From assembly GCA_020248865.1 (NCBI GenBank), contig JADCGS010000001.1, positions 186,001 to 250,000 of the forward strand: DNA of 64,000 nucleotides, given 5' to 3'. Shown piece by piece: positions 9,133 through 19,743 of the stretch. The notes under the pieces are model-generated. The model saw nothing but the letters and a program-made list of their open reading frames with translations, was not told the origin of the DNA and made no database searches. Origin of the DNA: Burkholderiales bacterium (lineage in GTDB: Bacteria; Pseudomonadota; Gammaproteobacteria; Burkholderiales; Burkholderiaceae_F). The first letter of the stretch is position 1. Every line of letters begins with the position of its first letter. The position numbers were made by a program, and so were the translations under genes.

Positions 9133-9303
9133 CCGCGCCGCCTGCGGCACGGGTGCCCGCGCGTGTGATGCTGCAGTCGCTTGCTCAACGCTCGTGCCAG
9201 ACCCGCATGCCTGTATCCGGCCTGCCGGATGCCGCAGCCGCGGCTTGCCCCCCGCTCGACAGCCAATCAACCCCACTCCTCTGCCCAACCCGTCGGAGCC
9301 TCC

Positions 9304-10044
9304 ATGGCACAGCCTGATCCATCCCGCAGCGACCACGCGCCGTCGCGCAGCCTGCTTCTTGCGGCCGGACTGGTCCTGCTCGTGCAGGGCTTCAGCATCT
9401 TCGCGCCCATGGCCGTGCTCGGCGGCGCGATCCAGTGGCCGGACAGCCTCGACTTTCCTCCGGCGCAGATGCTGCCGCTGCTGCGCGAGCAGCTCGACGC
9501 CGTGCGGCTGGGCTACGGGCTGTACCTGGGCTACTCGCTGCTGTTTCTCGTGACCGGCGTCTTGACGGTGCGCCTGGCGGCCCGGCCCGGCCCGCTCGGC
9601 GCGCTGGCGCTCATTGCCATCGGTGCGGCCGCGGTGTCGGCGCTGGCGCGCGCGATCGGCATCCTGCGCTGGCTGACCGGCAGCGTGGCTCTGGCCGAGG
9701 CCCATGGCGCTGCCGGTCTGTCGGCCGAGGGCCGCGCCGCGGTCGAGACGATGCAGGCCGCCATCAACGCCTGGGGCGGCGCCATCGGGGAGACGCTGGG
9801 GGTTGCGGCCTTTGCCGCGACCTGGGCCATCGCATCGAGTCTCGTGATCCTGCGCGACCGGCAGTTGCCGGCCTGGGCGGGTGTGACGGGCCTGTTGGCC
9901 GGTGTCCTGGTCGCTTTCCCCGCGCTCGAACTCTTTGGTATCGCGCCGCCGGTGTCGATCGTGGTGTCCACGACGGGGATCCAGCTCTGGTTCATGGCGC
10001 TGGGGCTGCTGTTTCTCTGGCGCGCGCTGCGCCGTTCCGCTTGA
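9304..10044 (+). CDS. DUF4386-like integral membrane protein
   Basis: Predicted protein of 246 aa with about six transmembrane helices, and the spacing and motifs of DUF4386 (an N-terminal helix followed by an amphipathic loop, then AIGILRWL, and a C-terminal GIQLWFMALGLLFLWRALRR). The function of the family is unknown. Start 9304 was chosen over 9181 because GGAG precedes it and the upstream codons encode Pro/Arg/Cys-rich sequence. The zinc-type oxidoreductase follows after 13 nt, so the two are probably co-transcribed. Confidence 0.7.
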   Translation: MAQPDPSRSDHAPSRSLLLAAGLVLLVQGFSIFAPMAVLGGAIQWPDSLDFPPAQMLPLLREQLDAVRLGYGLYLGYSLLFLVTGVLTVRLAARPGPLGALALIAIGAAAVSALARAIGILRWLTGSVALAEAHGAAGLSAEGRAAVETMQAAINAWGGAIGETLGVAAFAATWAIASSLVILRDRQLPAWAGVTGLLAGVLVAFPALELFGIAPPVSIVVSTTGIQLWFMALGLLFLWRALRRSA

Positions 10045-10057
10045 GGGGGCGCTGGCG

Positions 10058-11173
10058 ATGCCGGTCAGGCGACTGGAGGTCCAGGCCTTCGGCGGCCCCG
10101 AGGTCATTCAGCTCGTGGAGGACGCGGCGCTGCCGCAGCCGGGCCCGGGCGAGGTGCGCATCAGGGTGGAGGCGTCGAGCCTGGTCTTCACCGACACGCT
10201 GATCCGCCGCAACCTCTATCCCGTCCTGAAGCTGACCCTGCCCCTGACCCTCGGCTACGACTTCGTGGGCCGCATTGACGGCGTCGGGGCCAACGTCACG
10301 CGCTGGCGCATCGGCGACCGGGTCGCCGACCTGACTCAGATCGGCGGCAACGCGACCCATCTGGTACGTCCGGCCGCCCAGCTCGTTCCGGTACCGCAAG
10401 GGCTCGATGCGACGCGGGCAGAGCCGATGATCCTTACCTACCTGACCGCCTATCAGGCACTGTTTCGGGAAGCCATGGCAAAGCCGGGCGAGCCGGTCCT
10501 GATCTACGGCGCCAGCGGCGCCGTCGGTCTGGCGGCGCTCGACCTGTGCCGTGCCTTCGGGCTGCCGGCGGTGGGGGTCGCATCGGCGCGGCGCAAGCGG
10601 GCCGTCACCGCTATGGGCGCGACGTTCGTCGCCTATGACGAGGCCGACGCGGCCGGCAAGCTGGACCGCCTTGCGCGCGACGCCAACGGCTTCAAGACCA
10701 TCATCGACGCCGCCATGGGAGAAGCACTGGCTTCCGTGCTGGCACGCCTGGCGCCGGACGGACGTCTGGTCGCCCTGGGCTTCAGCGCCCTGTTCCGAAA
10801 CGCCAACACGGCCAGCGCTGCACCGCCGGGCCTGCTGGCGCGATCGCGCATCGCCTTCGAGTTCCTGCGGATCAAGTGGCTGTCCTCCCGGTCGGGCACG
10901 TCGCGGCGGGTGAGCTTCTACGACATCTCGGAGCGTCGGGCAGCGCGCCCGGACTGGTTCCAGGATGACCTGTGCACGCTGTTCACCCTGCTCGAACACG
11001 GGCGGATCTCACCCCACGTCCAGCGCGTCTTCGGGCTGAATGCGGCAGTCGAGGCGCACCGCCTGATCGACGCGGGACAGGTCGAGGGTCGGCTCGTGCT
11101 CGACCTCGCCTCACCGCTCGGCGCCGGCGCGGTCGACGGCCCTCAAGACGAATCGGTGCAGGTGGCCGCGTAG
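10058..11173 (+). CDS. Zinc-type alcohol dehydrogenase-like / quinone oxidoreductase (MDR family)
   Basis: Predicted protein of 371 aa. The N-terminal GroES-like domain (EVRIRVEASSLVFTDTLIRR, LPLTLGYDFVGRIDGVG) is followed by a Rossmann NAD(P)H-binding domain with LIYGASGAVGLAAL (about 145-160). The catalytic zinc Cys/His set of true alcohol dehydrogenases is absent, pointing to the zinc-independent quinone oxidoreductase-like branch. GAGGGGG lies ahead of the ATG. The C-terminal tail is longer than usual. It is likely in one transcript with the DUF4386 gene. The substrate cannot be inferred. Confidence 0.85.
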   Translation: MPVRRLEVQAFGGPEVIQLVEDAALPQPGPGEVRIRVEASSLVFTDTLIRRNLYPVLKLTLPLTLGYDFVGRIDGVGANVTRWRIGDRVADLTQIGGNATHLVRPAAQLVPVPQGLDATRAEPMILTYLTAYQALFREAMAKPGEPVLIYGASGAVGLAALDLCRAFGLPAVGVASARRKRAVTAMGATFVAYDEADAAGKLDRLARDANGFKTIIDAAMGEALASVLARLAPDGRLVALGFSALFRNANTASAAPPGLLARSRIAFEFLRIKWLSSRSGTSRRVSFYDISERRAARPDWFQDDLCTLFTLLEHGRISPHVQRVFGLNAAVEAHRLIDAGQVEGRLVLDLASPLGAGAVDGPQDESVQVAA

Positions 11174-11368
11174 CCTCTGCGGCAAACCGTCTGACCCCGT
11201 GTCCCGCTACCGCCGCCTCTTCACGGACGCCGTATGCAAAAGCGCATGCGGCGCATGCGGCCTCGGGGGTAGGCGATCGATATCACCCTGCCGATACTTA
11301 GCCTGAAGCGCGGACACGCACCGCATGTCCCGCCAGTTGATCCACCCAGTCATTTCACAAGGCCCACC

Positions 11369-12193
11369 ATGAATCTGAGCTCACTGCGTTACGTAAGTCC
11401 GGTCTCGTCCTTGCCTTTCATTGCCAAGGCCATGGTTGCCAGCGTTGCCCTTGCCTGCGCCGCGCAGGCGGCGCTTGCCCAGGAGCCCCCGCGCAACCTG
11501 CTGAGCCTGGGAGCGATCTCGCTGCCCGAGTTCGAGGGCTCCGCGGACCAGGCGATCCGGCCCTTCGTGCTGGGACGGCTGGACTTCGGCCAGTACGGCA
11601 GTCTGCGACTGGCGGGCCTCACCGCTCAGTACAACGTCATGGGCGCGAGGAGTCGCTGGGGCTTTGGTCCTGTCGTGTCATTGCGCCCACCCCGGGACAA
11701 CAGCGTCGAGGACCCGGTGGTGCGCCGCCTGCGCGAGGTCGATGGCACCGTCGAGGCCGGCGTGTTCGTCGACTACAGTTTCATCGACACCTTGGCCAAG
11801 GGCGACCGGCTGACCGTCGGCGTCGAGGCGAAAGGCGGCAACGGCAACCAGATCATCTGGGGCTTTCTCTACCAGGGTGCGCGGATCGGTGCCTTCGGTT
11901 ACGGCCTCGACTTCCGCATGAACTACGCGGACGACGAGCACATGGAAACCTACTTCTCGGTGGACGCCAACAACAGCGCGCGCAGCGGCCTGCCGACCTA
12001 CGTGGCGTCCGGCGGGCTGAAGAGCATGACCCTCGGATTCACCGGCTCGTACGACCTCAGCCGCGATTGGACCGTGATTGGCCGGTTGGGCTTTACGCGC
12101 CTGGCCGGCGATGCGAGCGACAGCCCCATCGTGCGCCTGCGCGGTGAGTCCAACTCGACCGCTGTGGGCGTGGCCATCGGCTACCGCTTCTGA
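11369..12193 (+). CDS. MipA/OmpV family outer-membrane protein
   Basis: Predicted protein of 274 aa with a signal peptide (about residues 1-37, ending QAALAQ) and a beta-barrel ending in GVAIGYRF, a terminal Phe typical of outer-membrane proteins. The family core is visible in LLSLGAISLPEFEGSADQAIRPF, RWGFGPVVSLRP and the paired strands LTLGFTGSYDLSRDWTVIGRLGFTRLAGDA. MipA proteins bind peptidoglycan enzymes, and OmpV proteins are osmoregulated porin-like barrels. Which role applies here is not visible. It is monocistronic, with 195 nt of spacer upstream. Confidence 0.85.
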   Translation: MNLSSLRYVSPVSSLPFIAKAMVASVALACAAQAALAQEPPRNLLSLGAISLPEFEGSADQAIRPFVLGRLDFGQYGSLRLAGLTAQYNVMGARSRWGFGPVVSLRPPRDNSVEDPVVRRLREVDGTVEAGVFVDYSFIDTLAKGDRLTVGVEAKGGNGNQIIWGFLYQGARIGAFGYGLDFRMNYADDEHMETYFSVDANNSARSGLPTYVASGGLKSMTLGFTGSYDLSRDWTVIGRLGFTRLAGDASDSPIVRLRGESNSTAVGVAIGYRF

Positions 12194-12654
12194 TCGCCCG
12201 GATCGCGCGGCTGCCATCGAGCGGCCCCGCGATCCGCCACGCAGCCCGATCCACCACCGGTCATCGGGATGGTCTCCTTCGGGCGCGACCCCCGCCGGCG
12301 GTGGGCAACCGGGCGGGGCTGCGCGAGCGCGCAAGCGGCGCGGCGTACGTTCGCGCCGTGCCGCCCACCGAAGCCATGTCCTGTTCCCGCTCACTCAGCC
12401 GCCACCCGCGCGACCCATCGACCCTCACGGCCAAGACGCATGGCCGGCGCGGTCGCGTTGCGGGGCACCCCGGCCGAACCGCCTGCGGGTGGAGGCATCA
12501 CGACAGCGCGACCACCACCCCGTCGAGTGACCGCGCCGCCCCGACCCGCCGTGGACACCATTTCCGGTTGCAAGGCAGATATGCAAAGGCATGGCTTGTT
12601 CTGCCCGAACCCATCGCGGCAAGCTTGAACTGTTCAGACTTCAGGGAGAAATTC
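12194..12654. other. Intergenic stretch between the OmpV-family and hydrolase genes
   Basis: 461 nt without a convincing gene. It begins with a dyad GGATCGCG (12200-12207) / CGCGATCC (12228-12235) just after the mipA stop, which may act as a factor-dependent or weak terminator because it lacks a T-run. The rest is Pro/Arg-coding, GC-rich sequence in all frames without a start and ribosome binding site, apart from the region leading into the TTG start of the hydrolase. Confidence 0.5.
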
Positions 12655-13950
12655 TTGTCGATCAATGCCCCCCGATCCGGTGCTGGTTCGCGGCCGGCAC
12701 TCGTCGTCGCAATGGCTCTGTTCACGCTGCTGATGGGCTGCGCCTCGAGCCAGAGCACGGCGCCGCCTTCGGAACTTGCCAGCAGCGGCTGGAGCGACGC
12801 GTCGGCCCTGGCGCCGGTGGCCGACTTCGATGCTTACGTCGTGGATGTGAAGAAGGAGTTGCGGGCTCACCGCCTGCCCTTCGACTCGTCGAAGGCGGAG
12901 GCCGAGCTGGCCCAGGTGGCGCCCTTCCGAATCCCTGCAGGCCCGGGCTGCCGGTCGGCCGCACCCCGCGGCATTGCGATCCTGATCCATGGGCTGTCCG
13001 ACACCGCATTTGCAATGCGTGATCTGGCGCGTTCGCTCGCCCGCCAGTGCTTTGAGTCTCGCGTGCTGCTGTTGCCGGGCCATGGCACCCGACCGGCCGA
13101 CCTGAAGGTGGTCGATCACGACGACTGGCTGACGCACGCTCGGGCTGCGGTCGCGCAGGCCGCGCGCGAGAACGAGTTGGTGGTGGTCGCGGGCTTCTCT
13201 CTCGGCGCCGCCGTCGCGCTCACCGTGGCCGCCGAATCTCCCGGTCACGTCGATGCGGTGATCGGCGTGTCGCCGGCCTATCGAATCCGCTCGTCCACCC
13301 TTGCCCGGTATGCGGGTTGGATTGCTGCCTTCCGCCCGTGGCTCGACTCGAGCCCGCGCGAGGAGTTTGCGCGGTACGCGGCGATGCCCATGCGCGGCAT
13401 CGTCTCCACCGTCGCACTGCTCGCCGCGATGGATGACCGCATCGGGCGCCAGCGCGCGTTGCCGACGCCCTGGCTGGTGGTGCAGAGCGATGACGACGAA
13501 GTCGTCGATGTCGCCGAAAATCGGCGATTCTTCGAAGCCACGGCGGGCGATCCACGCAGCATCCTCGTCAACTACTTCTCGGACCAGCCCGTGCAGACCC
13601 GGACCGACCGCGTGATCTGGCTGCCCGCTGCCCACGCCTCGATGCGGGTGGTCGGACTTTCCCACCGAGCCCTGCACATCTCGCCCGACAATCCGCACTA
13701 CGGCCTGTCGGGCACCTACCGGAACTGCGGCAGTCCATCGTTCCGTGAGGAACACGAGATTCGGGCCTGCCGGCAAGCCGAGCGCCTGTGGTACGGCGTC
13801 AGCGGGCAGTCGCCCCCGCCCGGCGAGGCGGGCGCGCGCTCGACATTCAACCCGCACTATGGCGACCTGGAGCAGCGAATCGAACGCTTTCTGGACCAGG
13901 TCGAGGGCCGCCGCCAAGACGCCGTGGCGTCGCACCGAAGCAGGCCGTAG
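12655..13950 (+). CDS. Alpha/beta-hydrolase lipoprotein
   Basis: Predicted protein of 431 aa. The start is a TTG at 12655 supported by AGGGAG at 12643-12648. Earlier in-frame starts would put about 118 low-complexity residues ahead of a clear lipoprotein signal (ALFTLLMGC, lipidated Cys about 29). The hydrolase fold shows the oxyanion strand ILIHGLSDT, the nucleophile elbow GFSLGA (Ser about 182), an acidic residue in VVQSDDDEVVDV and a late His region (LPAAHASM or SHRALHISPDNPHYG). A cell-envelope esterase or lipase activity is likely; the substrate is unknown. Confidence 0.75.
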   Translation: MSINAPRSGAGSRPALVVAMALFTLLMGCASSQSTAPPSELASSGWSDASALAPVADFDAYVVDVKKELRAHRLPFDSSKAEAELAQVAPFRIPAGPGCRSAAPRGIAILIHGLSDTAFAMRDLARSLARQCFESRVLLLPGHGTRPADLKVVDHDDWLTHARAAVAQAARENELVVVAGFSLGAAVALTVAAESPGHVDAVIGVSPAYRIRSSTLARYAGWIAAFRPWLDSSPREEFARYAAMPMRGIVSTVALLAAMDDRIGRQRALPTPWLVVQSDDDEVVDVAENRRFFEATAGDPRSILVNYFSDQPVQTRTDRVIWLPAAHASMRVVGLSHRALHISPDNPHYGLSGTYRNCGSPSFREEHEIRACRQAERLWYGVSGQSPPPGEAGARSTFNPHYGDLEQRIERFLDQVEGRRQDAVASHRSRP

Positions 13951-14299
13951 GGCCACCTGCGGCCGCTGGCGCCCCCCGTGGCAAACAAGATAGCCGCAGC
14001 ACATCGTACGGTGCGGGACTGCCAATCCATGGCTCGTACACCAGGCGCCCGGCGCCAATGAGCAGCGGCAGCACCGACCGGACCCGGCAGCGCCCGTGCT
14101 CAGACCGGTCCGCGTCGGGAGCGACTGCACAGGCGGCCGCTCGCGCTGCCGCGGCGCCGTTTGACTCCGCGCCGTCTTCGATTGCTTGATCGTTTCGGTG
14201 CGGCATCCGTTCGATGCCGCACCGATCGCACCCTGCGCCTGCTGGCCACCGACCGCGGCGAGCACCGTCGACCGCTCCGCTCCGCGGGGCGGTCCTTGT
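13951..14299. other. Spacer between convergent hydrolase and katG genes
   Basis: 349 nt with no convincing gene. Its main content is the long perfect hairpin at 14196-14224, annotated separately. The rest is GC-rich sequence with short open frames that lack ribosome binding sites. Confidence 0.5.
14196..14224. terminator. 11-bp perfect hairpin downstream of katG
   Basis: Arms CGGTGCGGCAT (14196-14206) and ATGCCGCACCG (14214-14224) with a 7-nt loop, in the spacer between convergent genes. There is no long T-run on either strand, although TTT abuts the left arm. It is probably a bidirectional transcript end or RNA-stabilising hairpin, inferred from position. Confidence 0.5.
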
Positions 14300-16564
<2,265 letters not shown>

Positions 16565-16742
16565 CTATTCTTCACTGCCTATTGAAATCGTCCAGGCAAT
16601 TTTCCTTATCTATCGAATAGAGGGCACCAATCGGCGTGGCCCCGGCGTCGCTAGCCGTGCGGCCTGGATCGCAGGCCCGCAACGCGCCGCCTGCCGGGCG
16701 CCGCTCGGGAGGTGCTGGCGGCCGAACAGCCCGCCGCATTGC

Positions 16743-17156
16743 CTACCGGTTGCGCATCCAGTCCGCTGTCTGGAAGAACGACTCGTTCAGCCGCTGCCGC
16801 AGCGACGGCGGCACCTGCAGCTCCGTCATTGCCTGGTCCATGCAGGCGAGCCACTGGTTGCGCTCGGTCAGGCCGATGGCAAACGGCAGGTGCCGCGCGC
16901 GCAGGCGCGGGTGGCCAAAGCGCTCGATGTAGTGGTTCGGCCCGCCGAGCCAGCCGGACAGGAACCAGTACAGCTTGTCGCGCGCGGCGGTCAGTTCGCT
17001 GCCGTGCACCGCGCGCAGCTCGCGGTAGGCAGGCTCCAAGTCCATCAGGTCGTAGAAGCGGTCCACCAGCGCGCGCACGGCCGGGTCGCCGCCGAGCAGC
17101 GCGTACGGCGTGTCTTCGCGGCGCTCGGCCGCCTCGGTGGGGTTGGGTACGCTCAT
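16743..17156 (-). CDS. Group II truncated haemoglobin
   Basis: Predicted protein of 137 aa. It has the compact two-over-two globin pattern: VDRFYDLMDLEPAYRELRAVHG, the LYWFLSGWLGGPNHYIERFGHP block, the proximal haem His at about 89 (RARHLPF) and the group II Trp at about 102 (RNQWLACM). Such proteins are linked to oxygen or NO chemistry and peroxide tolerance. It lies 82 nt downstream of the FtsX-type permease gene and 229 nt from the katG start on the same strand. Co-expression with katG is not shown. Confidence 0.9.
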   Translation of the reverse strand: MSVPNPTEAAERREDTPYALLGGDPAVRALVDRFYDLMDLEPAYRELRAVHGSELTAARDKLYWFLSGWLGGPNHYIERFGHPRLRARHLPFAIGLTERNQWLACMDQAMTELQVPPSLRQRLNESFFQTADWMRNR

Positions 17157-17238
17157 CGGTCTGCACTGGCGCTGCGCGCTCGGGAATCGGCGCCTGGGGC
17201 CGCCCGGCCGACTCGTGCCGCAGCCGCCCTCCCCCGGG

Positions 17239-19743
17239 TCATGCCTCGCGCAGCGTCGTTAGCGGCGGCGTGCGCAGCACGCTGCGCAGGCCAAGCCAGC
17301 CACCGACAAGCGCACAAGCGGCGCCGCCGCCCACGCCCAGAACGAACACCCACGGCGTCACCGTGTAGTCGAACTCGAAGGCGTACCTCGCCAATGCCCA
17401 GCCAATGGCCGCGGCACCGGCTGCCGCCAGCAGGCCCGCCAGGCCACCGAGGCACAGCATCTCGGCCACCTGCGCGTTGGACAACTGGCGGCGGCTGGCG
17501 CCCAGCGCACGAAGCAGTCCGGCCTCGCGGACGCGCTCGTCGCGCGAGCTGGCCAGCGCCGCGTACAGCACCAGCACGCCGGCGGCCAGCGTGAACACGA
17601 ACAGGAATTCGACCGCCGCGATCACCTGATCGAGCACCGCCTGCACCTGGCGGAACACTGCGCTGGTATCCACCACCGTGATGTTGGGAAAGTCGCGCAC
17701 CAGGTCCACGCCGAAGCGGGCTCGCTCCTCGGGCAGATGGAAGGCGGTGATGAAGCTCTTGGGCTGGCTCGCCAGCAGGCTGGGCGGCATGATCACGAAG
17801 AAGTTGGCGCGCATGCTGTCCCAGTTGACCTTGCGCAACGAGGTCACGCGCGCCGTCACCTGCTGGCCGGCAATGTCGAAGGTCAGCGCGTCGCCCAGGC
17901 TCAGCCCCAGCGTGCGGGCGATGCCCTCTTCCAGCGAAAGCTCGTCGGAGCCGTCGCGGAACCACTGGCCGGCCACGATCCGGTTGTGCGAAGGCGCCTG
18001 GCTGGCGTAAGAGAGGTTGAACTCGCGGTCGACCAGCCGCTGTGCGCGGTCGCCGGAAAAGTCCGCCGGCTGGATCGGCGTGCCGTTGCGGGCAATGAGC
18101 CGGCCGCGGATCATGGGGTACAGCGTCGCCTCGAACCCGGCGGCGCTCAGCCGCATGGCCACGGGGGCCACCTGGTCGGGCTGGATGTTGATGACGAAGC
18201 GGTTGGGCGCGTCGGCCGGCGCGCTGCTGCGCCAGGCGTTGACCAGATCGGTGCGCGTCACCGTCAGCAGCAGCAGCGCCATCAGGCCGACCGCGAGCGA
18301 CACCAGTTGCACGATGGTGGCGGCCGGCCGCCGCTGCACCGCAGCCACCGCAAAGCGCCACGAGATGCCCAGCTTCCCGGTGAAGGCACGCAGCGGCGCC
18401 AGCAACTGCAACGCACCCCAGGCCACCAGGGCGAACAGCAGCACACCGACGGCAAAGCCGCCCGCGGTCATGCTGCCCACCCGCAGGTCGTTGGACGACC
18501 ACAGCAGCAGCGCGAAGAAGCCCACGAAGCCCACCGCGTAGCCGAGCGCGGTGCGCCCGCTGGGCGGGCCGAGGTCCTTGCGCAGCACGCGCAGCGGCGG
18601 CACGCGGCGCAGTTGCACCAGCGGCGGCAGCGCAAAGCCCAGCAGCAGCACCAGTCCGACCGCCCCGCCCTGCAGCGCCGGCCACAGCGACGGCTGCGGC
18701 AGGCTGGTCTTGATCAGCGTGCCCAGCACCTGCAGGAGCACGAAGTGGAACCCGTAACCGACGGCCATGCCCACCGCGCAGGCGGCCACGCCGATGTAGA
18801 CGAACTCCAGGGCAAACAGGCGAAAGATGTCGGCCTGCGCCAGCCCCAGGCAGCGCATCATGGCGCAGGAGTCGAGGTGGCGCAGCGAGAAGCGCCGCGC
18901 CGCCGCGGCCACCGCCACCGCCGCCACCATCGCGGCCAGCAGTGCCACCAGCGACAGGAAGCGTTCGGCCCGCTCCAGGGTGCGCTGCATCTCGGGCCGG
19001 CCGCCTTCGAGCGATTCGAGCTGCTGACCGCGGCCCAGTTGGCCGCCCACGGCGCCGGTGAAGGCCTCGACCTGCGGCCGCTCGCCCGCCACCAGCAGGC
19101 GGTAGGTGACGCGGCTGCCGGGCTGGATCAGCTCGGTCGCCGCCAGGTCGGCGAGGTTGAGCATCACACGCGGCGCAAAGTTGATGAACTGCGAGCCGCG
19201 GTCGGGCTCGATGGTGATGAGCCGCTCGACGCGGAAGGTCTTCTCGCCCAGCTTGAGCTGGCCACCGACGTCGATGCGCAGCGCCTGCACCGCCTGTGGG
19301 TCCACCCAGACGGTGCCCGGCGCGGGAATGGCGCGGGTCGGCTCGTCGGCGGCATCGAGGCTGCGCTTCACGCGCAGGGTGCCGCGCAGCGGATAGCCGT
19401 CGGACACGGCCTTGACTGCGGCCAGCGTGGTGAAGTCGCGGTTGCCCGCGTTCAGCGCCATGCTCGGAAAGACCACGGTCTCCGCCTGCGCGAGGCCGGC
19501 ATCGCGCGCGCGCTGGCGCACATCAGTCCCCAGCGGAGCGTCGGCACTGATCACGGCATCGGCGGCCAGCAGCTGCGCGGCGTCGCGCTCCAGCCCGAGG
19601 CGGATGCGGTCGACGAAGAACCCCACGCTGGTCACGGCGGCCACCGCGATCACCAGCGCGCCGGCCAGCAGGCGCAGTTCGCCGGCGCGCCAGTCGCGCA
19701 GGGTCATGCGCCAGGCCAGGTGGAGGACTCGGGAGAGGGTCAT
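17239..19743 (-). CDS. FtsX-like ABC transporter permease (YbbP type)
   Basis: Predicted protein of 834 aa with two FtsX permease modules: an N-terminal helix and large periplasmic domain (about 30-260), three helices (VALLAAMVAAVAVAAAARRFSLRHLD region), then a second helical bundle, a second periplasmic domain and a final three-helix module (EREAGLLRALGASRRQLS-like region near 740). This matches YbbP-type permeases, which normally pair with the ATPase YbbA and act in lipid or lipoprotein handling. No ATPase gene is adjacent. The start ATG overlaps the guaD stop (ATGA), so the two are translationally coupled. Confidence 0.88.
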   Translation of the reverse strand: MTLSRVLHLAWRMTLRDWRAGELRLLAGALVIAVAAVTSVGFFVDRIRLGLERDAAQLLAADAVISADAPLGTDVRQRARDAGLAQAETVVFPSMALNAGNRDFTTLAAVKAVSDGYPLRGTLRVKRSLDAADEPTRAIPAPGTVWVDPQAVQALRIDVGGQLKLGEKTFRVERLITIEPDRGSQFINFAPRVMLNLADLAATELIQPGSRVTYRLLVAGERPQVEAFTGAVGGQLGRGQQLESLEGGRPEMQRTLERAERFLSLVALLAAMVAAVAVAAAARRFSLRHLDSCAMMRCLGLAQADIFRLFALEFVYIGVAACAVGMAVGYGFHFVLLQVLGTLIKTSLPQPSLWPALQGGAVGLVLLLGFALPPLVQLRRVPPLRVLRKDLGPPSGRTALGYAVGFVGFFALLLWSSNDLRVGSMTAGGFAVGVLLFALVAWGALQLLAPLRAFTGKLGISWRFAVAAVQRRPAATIVQLVSLAVGLMALLLLTVTRTDLVNAWRSSAPADAPNRFVINIQPDQVAPVAMRLSAAGFEATLYPMIRGRLIARNGTPIQPADFSGDRAQRLVDREFNLSYASQAPSHNRIVAGQWFRDGSDELSLEEGIARTLGLSLGDALTFDIAGQQVTARVTSLRKVNWDSMRANFFVIMPPSLLASQPKSFITAFHLPEERARFGVDLVRDFPNITVVDTSAVFRQVQAVLDQVIAAVEFLFVFTLAAGVLVLYAALASSRDERVREAGLLRALGASRRQLSNAQVAEMLCLGGLAGLLAAAGAAAIGWALARYAFEFDYTVTPWVFVLGVGGGAACALVGGWLGLRSVLRTPPLTTLREA

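Noticed and set aside
12301-12654. Extension of the alpha/beta hydrolase by 118 residues at the N-terminus
   Set aside because: It would bury the lipoprotein signal and encodes low-complexity sequence. The TTG at 12655 has a good ribosome binding site.
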